From SKPH01 sp051748565 (GTDB taxonomy: Bacteria > Bacillota > Dethiobacteria > DTU022), in contig JBNJHN010000038.1 of assembly GCA_051748565.1 (NCBI GenBank), positions 1 to 18,366 on the forward strand: a stretch of DNA of 18,366 bases, read 5' to 3'. Shown piece by piece: positions 1 through 6,857 of the stretch. The notes below the pieces were generated by a model. It did not search any database. It was not told where the DNA came from and saw only the letters and a list, made by a program, of their open reading frames with translations. How positions within the stretch are numbered: the first letter of the stretch is position 1; each line of letters opens with the position of its first letter. The translations under genes were made by a program, and so were the position numbers.

Positions 1-99
1 CTGATCACCCCGATCGCCATCGAAGAAGGGGTCCGCTTCGCAATCCGCGAAGGTGGCCGTACCGTCGGAGCAGGCGTGGTCACCGCTATTAACGAGTAA
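1..99 (+). CDS. tuf: Elongation factor Tu, C-terminal fragment (5' end outside window)
   Basis: The first 32 codons are open in frame 1 and end in TAA. They read as the end of EF-Tu domain 3: the segment RFAIREGGRTVGAGVV followed by TAINE is the near-invariant C-terminal strand of EF-Tu, the GTPase that brings aminoacyl-tRNA to the ribosomal A site. Only the tail is present, so the G domain cannot be checked. Its place directly before rpsJ fits the usual rpsL-rpsG-fusA-tuf-rpsJ order, meaning the str cluster should lie just upstream. The copy number of tuf in the genome cannot be told from here. Confidence 0.95.
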   Translation: MITPIAIEEGVRFAIREGGRTVGAGVVTAINE

Positions 100-201
100 A
101 TTAGGTTTTATTAGCGATGAAGTAAAAGGTTGCCGGTAAATGAACTGGGGAATTTTTATGGAGCAGCTCTGATTTAATCAGGCGATAAGGAGGATTTGTC
201 C

Positions 202-510
202 ATGGCTAACCAAAAAATCAGGATCAGATTAAGAGCTTTTGATCATCAATTGCTCGACCAGTCTGCCGGTAAAATTGTTGAGACGGCGCGCCGTACAGGG
301 GCTGATGTTTCAGGACCGGTACCTTTGCCGACAGATAGAAGCCTGTACACTGTTATTCGTGCGCCGCACAAGTACAAAGATTCCCGGGAGCAGTTTGAAA
401 TGCGAACTCATAAGCGCCTGATCGATATCCTTGAACCTACACCGAAGACTATTGATGCTCTAATGAGACTTGACTTGCCTGCCGGTGTGGACATTGAAAT
501 TAAGCTCTAG
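202..510 (+). CDS. rpsJ: 30S ribosomal protein S10 (NusE)
   Basis: This 102-residue protein matches the family length. It is a 30S head protein and, as NusE, a partner of NusB in transcription antitermination. Recognisable are the N-terminal strand QKIRIRLRAFDHQLLD, the loop GPVPLPT near residues 38-44 that begins the long hairpin contacting S14 and S3, and the HKRLIDILEPTPKT helix. I chose the ATG rather than an in-frame TTG two codons upstream because AAGGAGGA at 187-194 sits 7 nt from the ATG and MANQKIRI is the usual N-terminus. It is first in the S10 cluster after a 102-nt spacer from tuf, the longest spacer in the window. Confidence 0.98.
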   Translation: MANQKIRIRLRAFDHQLLDQSAGKIVETARRTGADVSGPVPLPTDRSLYTVIRAPHKYKDSREQFEMRTHKRLIDILEPTPKTIDALMRLDLPAGVDIEIKL

Positions 511-537
511 CTGATTGGCGGGAGGTGCCATTTTACT

Positions 538-1164
538 ATGACTAAAGCAATTCTGGCGCGTAAGATAGGAATGACCCAGGTTTATGACGAACAAGGCCGG
601 GTGGTTCCGGTAACAGTCCTGGAAGCCGGCCCATGCCGCGTTGTTCAGGTTAAGAGCATGAATATCGATGGTTATAACAGTATCCAGCTTGGTTTCATAG
701 ACAAAAAAGAACAACGCGTTAGCAATCCTTTAAAAGGCCATTTTAAGCAGGCCAAAATCAATCCGCTGCGTTACCTGCGCGAATTCAGGGTAGATGATTC
801 AAGCGGATATAAACCCGGTCAGGAAATTAAAGCCGATACTTTTTCTACCGGAGATTATGTTGATGTCAGCGCAACCGCCAGAGGCAAGGGTTTTGCCGGT
901 TCGATCAAAAAAATGGGTTTCAGCAGGGGTCCTAAAACCCATGGTTCCCATTATTATCGAGGCCCCGGTTCATTGGGCTCCGTCGACGCAGCAAGAGTCT
1001 TCAAAGGGCGCAGACTCCCGGGCCGTATGGGCGGCTGGCGGCGTACAGTCCAGAGCCTCTATGTCGTTAATACCGATGCAGAGAAAAACCTTTTACTGGT
1101 TAGAGGTTCTGTACCCGGGCCCAGGGGCGGCCTGGTTGAAATCAAAGAGTCGGTGAAAAGATAG
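538..1164 (+). CDS. rplC: 50S ribosomal protein L3
   Basis: L3 is 208 residues here, close to the usual 205-210. It is an early-assembling 23S rRNA binder whose central extension reaches the peptidyl-transferase region. Family landmarks are the start AILARKIGMTQVYDEQG, the glycine-rich stretch ATARGKGFAGSIKKMGFSRG and HGSHYYRGPGSLG (about residues 110-150), then VFKGRRLPGRMGG and the C-terminal GSVPGPRGGLVEI. The ATG is preceded by GGGAGG at 520-525. A 4-bp TGGC/GCCA pair could place this SD site in a loop, but it is too short to argue for control. Confidence 0.98.
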   Translation: MTKAILARKIGMTQVYDEQGRVVPVTVLEAGPCRVVQVKSMNIDGYNSIQLGFIDKKEQRVSNPLKGHFKQAKINPLRYLREFRVDDSSGYKPGQEIKADTFSTGDYVDVSATARGKGFAGSIKKMGFSRGPKTHGSHYYRGPGSLGSVDAARVFKGRRLPGRMGGWRRTVQSLYVVNTDAEKNLLLVRGSVPGPRGGLVEIKESVKR

Positions 1165-1200
1165 TAAACGGATAGCCCAAAGAAAGGAGATGCCCTGAAC

Positions 1201-1827
1201 ATGCCTAAAATATCGCTTTACAATAGAGATGGTGAGCAGGTTGACGAGATCGAGGTCCAGGCGAGCCTTTTTGGGGTGCCGTTAAATAGAGGAGCTCTCC
1301 ACCAGACAGCTGTCTCACAAGCGGCCAAGCGCCGCCAGGGTACGGCTTCAAGCAAAGATCGCAGTGAAGTAAAGGGAGGCGGCAGCAAGCCGTGGCCGCA
1401 AAAAGGAACAGGTCGTTCCCGCCATGGCAGCACGCGTTCCCCGATCTGGGTTGGTGGAGGAGCAGTATTCGGCCCGCATCCTCGTGATTTTAGTACCAGG
1501 TTGCCTAAGAAGATGCGTCGGGCTGCTTTGAAATCCGCTTTGAGCGACAAAGTTAACGAAGGAAAGCTTATAGTAGTTGATGATTTCGCCATTGATACCC
1601 CACAGACCAAAAAAGTTGCTGCACTGCTTGAAAATTTGAAGGTAAACGGAGGAGCCCTGATTGTCAGTGAACAGCCAGATCTGAATATTATCAAAGGGGC
1701 GCGTAACCTCCCGAGAGTAAAAACAACCCTGGCCCGGCAGTTGAATGTACTGGATATTCTTACTTATAATTATCTTGTCATGAGCAAAGCAGCACTACAG
1801 CAGGTTGAGGAGGTGTTCGGCGGATGA
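1201..1827 (+). CDS. rplD: 50S ribosomal protein L4
   Basis: L4 has 208 residues. Its globular domain binds 23S rRNA domain I, and its long basic loop helps form the constriction of the peptide exit tunnel where macrolide resistance mutations occur in other bacteria. That loop is visible at about residues 57-100: GGGSKPWPQKGTGRSRHGS followed by PIWVGGGAVFGPHPRDFS. The start is supported by AAAGGAGA at 1183-1190. The stop overlaps the start of rplW as ATGA, so translation of the two is probably coupled. In E. coli L4 represses its own operon; the spacer before rpsJ shows no structure I can link to that. Confidence 0.98.
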   Translation: MPKISLYNRDGEQVDEIEVQASLFGVPLNRGALHQTAVSQAAKRRQGTASSKDRSEVKGGGSKPWPQKGTGRSRHGSTRSPIWVGGGAVFGPHPRDFSTRLPKKMRRAALKSALSDKVNEGKLIVVDDFAIDTPQTKKVAALLENLKVNGGALIVSEQPDLNIIKGARNLPRVKTTLARQLNVLDILTYNYLVMSKAALQQVEEVFGG

Positions 1828-2117
1828 GGGATGCAAGAGAAATTATTGTCCGTCCTCTGATCAGTGAAAAATCTTCTGATCTCATGGAAGAGAATAAATA
1901 TACCTTTGTGGTTTCTGGCAAAGCGAATAAAATTGAAATTAAAAGAGCTCTTGAAGAAATCTTTGAAGTTAAGGTTAAATCGGTAAACACTGCCAACTTC
2001 AAAGGTAAGACAAAGCGCCTGGGGCGTTTTCCTGAAGGGAAACAGGCAAGTTGGAAAAAGGCAATTATAACATTGGCCGAAGGCAGCAAACCGATCGAGC
2101 TGTTCGAAAGCCGCTAG
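1824..2117 (+). CDS. rplW: 50S ribosomal protein L23
   Basis: L23, 97 residues, lies at the polypeptide exit and is the docking site for trigger factor and SRP. The N-terminal signature RPLISEKSSDLMEENKYTF is typical, followed by the loop VNTANFKGKTKRLGRFPEGK that reaches into the tunnel, and a final strand KKAIITLAEGSKPIELF. The start codon overlaps the rplD stop by 4 nt, and the SD GAGGAGGTG at 1807-1815 lies inside the rplD coding end. Confidence 0.97.
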   Translation: MRDAREIIVRPLISEKSSDLMEENKYTFVVSGKANKIEIKRALEEIFEVKVKSVNTANFKGKTKRLGRFPEGKQASWKKAIITLAEGSKPIELFESR

Positions 2118-2136
2118 TAGAAGGAGGGACTATCAA

Positions 2137-2967
2137 ATGGCCGTAAAACGTTTTAAACCCACTTCACCGGGGCGGCGGTTTGCAACCGTATCGACTTTTG
2201 AAGAAATTACCAAGCAGGAGCCGGAAAAATCTCTCCTGGCCCCATTAACAAAAAAAGCCGGTCGTAACTCTTATGGTCGAATCACTGTCCGGCATCGGGG
2301 CGGCGGTCACAAACGCAGCTACAGGATTATTGATTTTAAAAGGATTAAAGACGATATTCCGGCTAAGGTTGCCGGCATCGAGTACGATCCGAACCGGTCG
2401 GCAAATATTGCCCTGCTGCATTATGCAGATGGTGAAAAGAGCTATATCCTGGCTCCCCTGGGAATCAGGGTCGGACAGACTGTAATTTCCGGAACAAAAG
2501 TAGAAGTTAGGCCGGGTAATTCTATGCCCCTCCGTTCTGTTCCGGTGGGGACTTTTATCCATAATATCGAAATGAAACCCGGGCACGGCGGACAAATAGC
2601 CCGCTCAGCAGGAACAGCAGCCCAGCTGGCTGCCAAGGAAGGAGATATCGGGTATGTACGCCTGCCTTCGGGCGAAGTGCGCCTGGTACCTCTGAATTGC
2701 CGGGCAACAATAGGTCAAATCGGTAATATCGAACATGAAAACCTGACCATCGGTAAAGCCGGACGAAATCGCTGGCTTGGAAAAAGACCGACAGTCCGCG
2801 GTTCGGTAATGAACCCCTGCGACCATCCGCATGGTGGTGGTGAAGGAAGAGCGCCGATTGGATTGAAGCGGCCTCTTACGCCCTGGGGCAAACCGACCCT
2901 TGGCTATAAGACCCGTAAAAAAAATAAGGATTCGGATAAACTTATTGTCCGCCGCCGCAAGAAGTAG
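2137..2967 (+). CDS. rplB: 50S ribosomal protein L2
   Basis: L2 is 276 residues, the full bacterial length. It bridges the subunits and supports the peptidyl-transferase centre. The N-terminal KRFKPTSPGRRFATV, the motif GGGHKRSYRIIDFKR (about residues 55-70) and the C-terminal RGSVMNPCDHPHGGGEGRAPIG carry the family signature, including the conserved histidine region near residues 230-232. The Cys before DHPHGGG is a position that is often Val. The basic tail YKTRKKNKDSDKLIVRRRKK is complete. The SD AAGGAGGG lies at 2121-2128. The gene is followed by the largest spacer inside the S10 cluster, which is structured (see 2969-3016). Confidence 0.98.
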   Translation: MAVKRFKPTSPGRRFATVSTFEEITKQEPEKSLLAPLTKKAGRNSYGRITVRHRGGGHKRSYRIIDFKRIKDDIPAKVAGIEYDPNRSANIALLHYADGEKSYILAPLGIRVGQTVISGTKVEVRPGNSMPLRSVPVGTFIHNIEMKPGHGGQIARSAGTAAQLAAKEGDIGYVRLPSGEVRLVPLNCRATIGQIGNIEHENLTIGKAGRNRWLGKRPTVRGSVMNPCDHPHGGGEGRAPIGLKRPLTPWGKPTLGYKTRKKNKDSDKLIVRRRKK

Positions 2968-2968
2968 C

Positions 2969-3016
2969 CGGAGAAGAAAGCTGTTCCTGGATGAACAGGA
3001 TAGAAGCTCTTTTCCG
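2969..3016 (+). promoter_or_regulatory. Two-tier intergenic hairpin between rplB and rpsS
   Basis: An outer helix pairs CGGAGAAGA (2969-2977) with TCTTTTCCG (3008-3016), 9 of 9 positions with one G-U. It encloses a perfect 6-bp hairpin, CTGTTC (2981-2986) with GAACAG (2993-2998), loop CTGGAT. The structure fills most of the 72-nt spacer and ends 4 nt before the rpsS SD at 3021-3029. There is no T-run after it, so it is not an intrinsic terminator. A role in mRNA processing, stability or translational control is inference only. Confidence 0.4.
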
Positions 3017-3039
3017 ACTGAAAGGGAGGTTTTCTTAAA

Positions 3040-3324
3040 TTGTCGCGTTCACTGAAAAAAGGTCCCTTTATCGAGGCCAGCCTGATGAATAAAATTGAGC
3101 AGATGAACGAAAAGGGAGATAAAAAGGTTATTAAGACCTGGTCCCGTCGTTCAACCATATTCCCCGATATGGTCGGGCACACTATAGCCGTACACGACGG
3201 CCGCCGGCATGTACCGATTTTTATCAGTGAAGATATGGTCGGGCACAAGCTGGGTGAATTTGCCCCAACTCGCACCTTCAGAGGGCACGGGCACCATACC
3301 GAACGCTCTATTACTTTAAAGTAG
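3040..3324 (+). CDS. rpsS: 30S ribosomal protein S19
   Basis: S19, 94 residues, sits in the 30S head with S13 near the A-site finger. The protein starts SRSLKKGPFIEASLMNKIE and carries KTWSRRSTIFPDMVGHTIAVHDG and VGHKLGEFAPTRTFRGHG, all near-invariant in the family. The start is TTG: the SD AAAGGGAGGT at 3021-3030 is 9 nt upstream and the family N-terminus begins exactly here; no ATG is available nearby in frame. It is the first of five TTG-started genes in this run. Confidence 0.98.
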   Translation: MSRSLKKGPFIEASLMNKIEQMNEKGDKKVIKTWSRRSTIFPDMVGHTIAVHDGRRHVPIFISEDMVGHKLGEFAPTRTFRGHGHHTERSITLK

Positions 3325-3347
3325 AGCAGAGGAGGCAGAATTAACTT

Positions 3348-3689
3348 ATGGAAGCAAAAGCACAGGCACGCTACGTGCGCGTCGCGCCGCGCAAAGCTAG
3401 GGCTGTCGTCGACCTGATTCGCAATAAAGATCTCGATGACGCTTTAAGCATACTTCGTTATACACCGCGTCGAGCTGCTGAAGTAGTGGCCAAGGTGGTT
3501 AAGTCCGCAGCAGCCAATGCCGAGAACAACCTGGAACTTAAACGTGGAAGTCTCTACGTAGATCAGGTTTTTGTGGACGAAGGGCCAACTATGAAACGGG
3601 TTCAACCGCGGGCCAGAGGAAGGCGGTTTTTGATATTGAAGAGGACCAGCCATATAACGGTAGTAGTTAAAGAAAGAAAGGGGGTTTAG
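3348..3689 (+). CDS. rplV: 50S ribosomal protein L22
   Basis: L22, 113 residues, contacts all six 23S rRNA domains, and its beta hairpin lines the exit tunnel beside L4. Visible are ARYVRVAPRKARAVVDLIR near the start, the helix VAKVVKSAAANAENN (about residues 46-61), and the tunnel hairpin region VDEGPTMKRVQPRARGRRF (about residues 75-93), in which PTMKR and PRARGR are diagnostic. The SD is GAGGAGG near 3330. It ends 2 nt before the rpsC start, suggesting coupled translation. Confidence 0.98.
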   Translation: MEAKAQARYVRVAPRKARAVVDLIRNKDLDDALSILRYTPRRAAEVVAKVVKSAAANAENNLELKRGSLYVDQVFVDEGPTMKRVQPRARGRRFLILKRTSHITVVVKERKGV

Positions 3690-3691
3690 TT

Positions 3692-4372
3692 ATGGGACAA
3701 AAAGTTAGCCCCATCGGTTTCAGGATTGGAATAATACGTGACTGGGATGCTCGCTGGTTCGCCGGCAAGAATTATAGAGAACTGCTTCATGAAGATTTAG
3801 ATATTAGGAATTTCATTCAAAAAAAATTGGATGGCGCTTCTGTGTCACGGATAGAGATTGAACGGGCAGCGAACAACCTGCGGATTAATATTCATACCGC
3901 AAAGCCGGGTATGGTCATAGGCCGCGGGGGGACAGGCGTTGAAGAACTGCGTAAGCATCTGGAGAATATGACTGAAAAGAAAGTGCACTTAAATATTATT
4001 GAAATAAAAAAACCTGAGCTGGATGCATTTCTGGTTGCTGAAAGTGTAGCTTCACAGCTTGAGCGGCGAATCGCATTCAGAAGAGCTATGAAGCAGGCTG
4101 TATTCCGGACCATGCGCAATGGAGCTAAAGGTGTGAAAATAGCCTGCAGCGGCAGGCTGGGTGGTTCCGAAATGGCTCGTGATGAAAGTTATCATGAGGG
4201 TACGGTGCCTTTGCAAACACTTCGTGCCGATATTGATTACGGCTTTACTGAAGCACGAACCACCTATGGGCGGATCGGTGTGAAAGTTTGGATCTATAAA
4301 GGAGAAATTTTACCCTCAAAGCCGGGTAAGGAGAAACCTGCGGAGGAGGTAGACGCAAATGTTAATGCCTAA
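3692..4372 (+). CDS. rpsC: 30S ribosomal protein S3
   Basis: S3, 226 residues, is a 30S head protein at the mRNA entry channel with helicase-associated function. The start GQKVSPIGFRIGIIRDWDARW is diagnostic. The type II KH domain follows, with its GMVIGRGG loop at residues 73-80. The C-terminal domain holds GVKIACSGRLGGSEMARDE and TTYGRIGVKVWIYKGEI. The C-terminal tail KPGKEKPAEEVDANVNA is acidic and overlaps the rplP start by 14 nt. The SD AAAGGGGG is at about 3677-3684. Confidence 0.98.
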   Translation: MGQKVSPIGFRIGIIRDWDARWFAGKNYRELLHEDLDIRNFIQKKLDGASVSRIEIERAANNLRINIHTAKPGMVIGRGGTGVEELRKHLENMTEKKVHLNIIEIKKPELDAFLVAESVASQLERRIAFRRAMKQAVFRTMRNGAKGVKIACSGRLGGSEMARDESYHEGTVPLQTLRADIDYGFTEARTTYGRIGVKVWIYKGEILPSKPGKEKPAEEVDANVNA

Positions 4373-4787
4373 GCGGGTTAAATTTCGCCGTCAGCATCGC
4401 GGCCGGATGAAAGGCCGCTCTAAGGGCGGCACAGTAGTTCAGTTTGGTGAATTTGGCCTTCAGGCTCTTGAACCTTCCTGGATTACCAGCCAGCAGATTG
4501 AATCGGCTCGAATTGCTATGACCAGATCTATTAAAAGGGGAGGCAAAGTTTGGATTCGCATTTTCCCCGATAAACCGGTAACCGAAAAACCTGCTGAAAC
4601 CCGAATGGGTAAAGGCAAGGGGTCGCCGGAATTCTGGGTGGCAGTAGTTAAACCGGGCAGGATAATGTTCGAACTGGCCGGAGTTAATGAAGCAGTAGCA
4701 AAAGAAGCTATTCGTCTGGCAGCCAATAAATTACCGATTAAGACCAAGTTTGTGAAAAGAACTGAAGCGGGTGGTGTTTCCGAATGA
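4359..4787 (+). CDS. rplP: 50S ribosomal protein L16
   Basis: L16, 142 residues, organises the A-site tRNA elbow region of the 50S subunit. It begins MLMPKRVKFRRQHRGRMKG, the usual bacterial start, and contains FGEFGLQALEPSWITSQQIE, the GGKVWIRIFPDKPVTEKPAE stretch and RMGKGKGSPEFWVAVVKPG. The SD GGAGGAGGT at 4342-4350 lies within the rpsC 3' end, 8 nt from the ATG, so the 14-nt overlap with rpsC looks genuine. It ends in a 4-nt ATGA overlap with rpmC. Confidence 0.98.
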   Translation: MLMPKRVKFRRQHRGRMKGRSKGGTVVQFGEFGLQALEPSWITSQQIESARIAMTRSIKRGGKVWIRIFPDKPVTEKPAETRMGKGKGSPEFWVAVVKPGRIMFELAGVNEAVAKEAIRLAANKLPIKTKFVKRTEAGGVSE

Positions 4788-4975
4788 AAGTAGCAGAAGT
4801 ACGTGAATTAAATGAGCAGGAACTGGAAGAAAAAGTTAAAGAATTGAAAGAAGAACTATTTAACCTTCGCTTTCAGGAAGCTACTGGTCAATTGGAAAAT
4901 GTTATGCGCATTAAAGAGGTCCGCCGCAGTATTGCCCGGGTTAAAACCGTACTCAGGGAACGGGCACTTAGCTGA
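4784..4975 (+). CDS. rpmC: 50S ribosomal protein L29
   Basis: This short protein of 63 residues is almost wholly helical, as L29 is: a two-helix hairpin near the tunnel exit that sits next to L23. The first helix is VRELNEQELEEKVKELKEEL, followed by FNLRFQEATGQLENVMRIKEV, where LFNLRFQ.ATGQLEN is the family signature, and a basic C-terminal helix RRSIARVKTVLRER. The start overlaps the rplP stop (ATGA), and its SD is only moderate (GGGTGGTG), so expression probably leans on coupling to rplP. Confidence 0.97.
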   Translation: MKVAEVRELNEQELEEKVKELKEELFNLRFQEATGQLENVMRIKEVRRSIARVKTVLRERALS

Positions 4976-5002
4976 GTTTGAAGAGGAAGGGAGGCTTATC
5001 GT

Positions 5003-5260
5003 TTGGAAACCGGAAAACGTAAAGTAAGAAGCGGCCGGGTGGTCAGCGACAAAATGGATAAAACAAGGGTGATAGTGGTTGAAAGAACAACCAGGCATCC
5101 GCTCTACGGTAAGATCATACGCCGTTCTAAAAAGTACAAAGTTCACGATGAAGCTAATGAATCCCGAGTAGGCGATATCATTAAGATCATGGAGACCAGG
5201 CCTATTAGCAAGGATAAAAGGTGGAGCCTGGTTGAAATTGTGCAAAAATCGAAGCTGTAA
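5003..5260 (+). CDS. rpsQ: 30S ribosomal protein S17
   Basis: S17, 85 residues, is an OB-fold primary binder of 16S rRNA. It shows RKVRSGRVVSDKMDKTRVIVV, the loop HPLYGKIIRRSKKYKVHDE, and the end GDIIKIMETRPISKDKRWSLVEI, which carries the conserved ETRP.SK.KRW motif. The start is TTG with a strong SD (AAGGGAGG at 4987-4994). This is the last gene of the S10 cluster in the E. coli sense; the spacer to rplN carries a long inverted repeat. Confidence 0.97.
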   Translation: METGKRKVRSGRVVSDKMDKTRVIVVERTTRHPLYGKIIRRSKKYKVHDEANESRVGDIIKIMETRPISKDKRWSLVEIVQKSKL

Positions 5261-5294
5261 ATTCTCTTTCCGAATAGCCTGTCGGATAGGGAAT
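5261..5294 (+). promoter_or_regulatory. Inverted repeat at the S10/spc boundary
   Basis: Beginning with the first base after the rpsQ stop, 5261-5273 (ATTCTCTTTCCGA) pairs with 5282-5294 (TCGGATAGGGAAT) at 12 of 13 positions (one T-T mismatch, one G-U), around an 8-nt loop. It ends one base before the rplN SD at 5296-5305. No T-run follows, so it is not a standard intrinsic terminator. It could be a processing site, a translational control element or an mRNA stabiliser; the sequence does not decide between these. Confidence 0.5.
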
Positions 5295-5310
5295 GAAAGG
5301 AGAGGCAACG

Positions 5311-5679
5311 ATGATTCAAAGCGAAACAATCTTAAATGTAGCCGACAACTCGGGAGCGAAAAAGGTCCTGTGTATCAGGGTCCTGGGGGGATCGAAGCGC
5401 AAATCAGGCCGAATTGGTGATATTATTGTTGCTTCGGTCAAAGAAGCCACCCCGGGTGGAGTGGTGAAGAAAGGTGAAGTGGTAAGGGCCGTTATTGTTC
5501 GCACTAGAAGCCGGTTAAACCGCAAGGATGGCTCGCATATCCACTTCGATGAAAATGCTGCAGTTATAATAAATGAACTCAATAATCCAAGAGGTACCCG
5601 TATTTTTGGGCCCGTTGCCCGTGAGCTTAGGGAGAAAGATTTCATGAAAATTGTTTCCCTGGCGCCAGAAGTGATTTAG
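5311..5679 (+). CDS. rplN: 50S ribosomal protein L14
   Basis: L14 is 122 residues, exactly the family length, and sits at the subunit interface in bridges B5 and B8; it is also the docking point for RsfS. MIQSETILNVADNSGAKKV is the canonical start, and RRIGDII-like (here SGRIGDIIVASVKEATPGG), VVRTR-like and FGPVARELR motifs follow. An ATG 18 nt upstream is in frame, but it precedes the SD AAAGGAGAGG (5296-5305), so the downstream ATG is right. It is the first gene of the spc cluster. Confidence 0.98.
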   Translation: MIQSETILNVADNSGAKKVLCIRVLGGSKRKSGRIGDIIVASVKEATPGGVVKKGEVVRAVIVRTRSRLNRKDGSHIHFDENAAVIINELNNPRGTRIFGPVARELREKDFMKIVSLAPEVI

Positions 5680-5708
5680 ATGTTCAGTATGGAGGTGGCG
5701 AAAAACCG

Positions 5709-6038
5709 GTGGAAATGAAAAAGATGTCTGTTCGTCGGGGGGATAAGGTACTGGTTCTTTCCGGCAAAGATAAAGGGAAAAAAGGAAAAGTGATTGCCAC
5801 TTTTCCCCGCCTTGGCAAGTTGAAGGTGGAAGGTGTGAATATTATTAAAAAACATGCCAAGCCAACCCGGAAAGTTCCACAGGGTGGAATCCGGGAGATG
5901 GAAGCAGCATTTCCGGCATCGAAGGTTATGGTTGTCTGCCCGGCTTGTGGTAAACCAAGCCGTGTTAATAAAAAAATACTTCCTGATGGCCGCAGGGTTC
6001 GCAAATGTCAGAAGTGCGAAGAATCGCTGGATAAGTAA
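5709..6038 (+). CDS. rplX: 50S ribosomal protein L24, zinc-ribbon form
   Basis: L24 starts assembly of the 50S subunit by binding the 5' part of 23S rRNA. The KOW motif is clear at about residues 8-30 (VRRGDKVLVLSGKDKGKKGKV), followed by VEGVNIIKKHAKPT and VPQGGIREMEA. The C-terminal part carries two CxxC pairs, C77/C80 (CPACGKP) and C100/C103 (CQKC), a likely zinc ribbon that E. coli and B. subtilis L24 lack but that is common in Clostridia. I chose the GTG 10 nt after GGAGGTGG (5691-5698); ATGs 2 and 5 codons later are alternatives but lie further from the SD. 109 residues. Confidence 0.95.
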   Translation: MEMKKMSVRRGDKVLVLSGKDKGKKGKVIATFPRLGKLKVEGVNIIKKHAKPTRKVPQGGIREMEAAFPASKVMVVCPACGKPSRVNKKILPDGRRVRKCQKCEESLDK

Positions 6039-6057
6039 GGAGGGTTAAAGAACTAAT

Positions 6058-6600
6058 ATGTCAAGGATGAAACTGAAATATCTTGAAGAAGTAAGGCCCG
6101 CCCTGGTGAAGCAATTCTCATATAAGAATGTACTGCAGTCGCCGAAAATAGAAAAAGTAGTTATAAACATGGGGCTGGGTGAAGGTAAAGAAAACCCGAA
6201 AATACTGGATGCAGCGGTTAATGATCTATCGATTATAACCGGTCAGAAGCCGATTATTACCAATGCGCGTCGTTCAGTGGCCAGCTTCAAGGTTCGTGAA
6301 GGTATGCCTATTGGTGCCAAGCTGACCCTGCGTGGGATTCGCATGTATGACTTTTTGGACAAGCTTTTTAACATTGCACTGCCGAGGGTCAGGGATTTCA
6401 GGGGTATCTCACCGCATTCATTTGACGGGCGGGGTAACTTTACTATTGGTGTTAAGGAACAGTTGATTTTTCCCGAGATTGAGTACAGTAATGTGGAAAA
6501 AGTTCTCGGTATGGATATTACTATAGTCACAACTGCCGAGACTGATGAAGAAGCACGCGAACTTCTTACTTTAATGGGTATGCCTTTCCGGGCAGCATAA
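6058..6600 (+). CDS. rplE: 50S ribosomal protein L5
   Basis: L5, 180 residues, belongs to the 5S RNP in the central protuberance and contacts P-site tRNA. Clear landmarks: SYKNVLQSPKIEKVVINMGLGE (about residues 21-42), TGQKPIITNARRSVASFKVREG (61-82), IGAKLTLRG, LPRVRDFRGIS and the end GMPF. The SD AAGGAGGG (6037-6044) overlaps the rplX stop and is 13 nt from the ATG, a little long. No nearer in-frame start fits better. Confidence 0.98.
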   Translation: MSRMKLKYLEEVRPALVKQFSYKNVLQSPKIEKVVINMGLGEGKENPKILDAAVNDLSIITGQKPIITNARRSVASFKVREGMPIGAKLTLRGIRMYDFLDKLFNIALPRVRDFRGISPHSFDGRGNFTIGVKEQLIFPEIEYSNVEKVLGMDITIVTTAETDEEARELLTLMGMPFRAA

Positions 6601-6637
6601 AACAAGAAGCATTCGCGGAAGTTTAAGGAGGAAAAGG

Positions 6638-6823
6638 ATGGCCAAGAAATCGTTAATTGCCAAGGCCAAGAGAGAGCCCAAGTTTACAGTCCGCGGCTAT
6701 AACCGCTGTCACATCTGTGGTCGGCCGAGAGCTTACCTGCGCAAATTCGGCCTGTGCCGCCTTTGCTTTCGTCATCTGGCCAACGAGGGAAAAATTCCGG
6801 GGATTAAAAAAGCCAGCTGGTAG
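6638..6823 (+). CDS. rpsN: 30S ribosomal protein S14, zinc-binding type Z
   Basis: At 61 residues this is the short, zinc-binding S14 (type Z, also called rpsZ), not the ~89-residue zinc-free form. The four zinc ligands are C24, C27, C40 and C43 in RCHICGRP and LCRLCFRHLA, and the C-terminus GKIPGIKKASW is the family signature. S14 sits in the 30S head with S10 and S3. The SD TAAGGAGGA at 6624-6632 is strong. Whether the genome also has a zinc-free paralogue elsewhere cannot be seen. Confidence 0.98.
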   Translation: MAKKSLIAKAKREPKFTVRGYNRCHICGRPRAYLRKFGLCRLCFRHLANEGKIPGIKKASW

Positions 6824-6857
6824 ATGATGAAAGAATGAGAGGAGGTTGTTATTGCCA

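Noticed and set aside
100..201. Possible promoter in the tuf-rpsJ spacer (TTGCCG at 130-135 with TTTTAT at 154-159) and the palindrome CTGATTTAATCAG at 169-181.
   Set aside because: The -10 match is only 4 of 6 with an 18-nt gap, and the palindrome leaves too small a loop for a stable long stem and has no T-run. Neither is good enough to annotate as a promoter or terminator.
511..537. TGGC/GCCA pairing that would place the rplC SD in a hairpin loop.
   Set aside because: A 4-bp stem with mismatched flanks is expected by chance and would not be stable.
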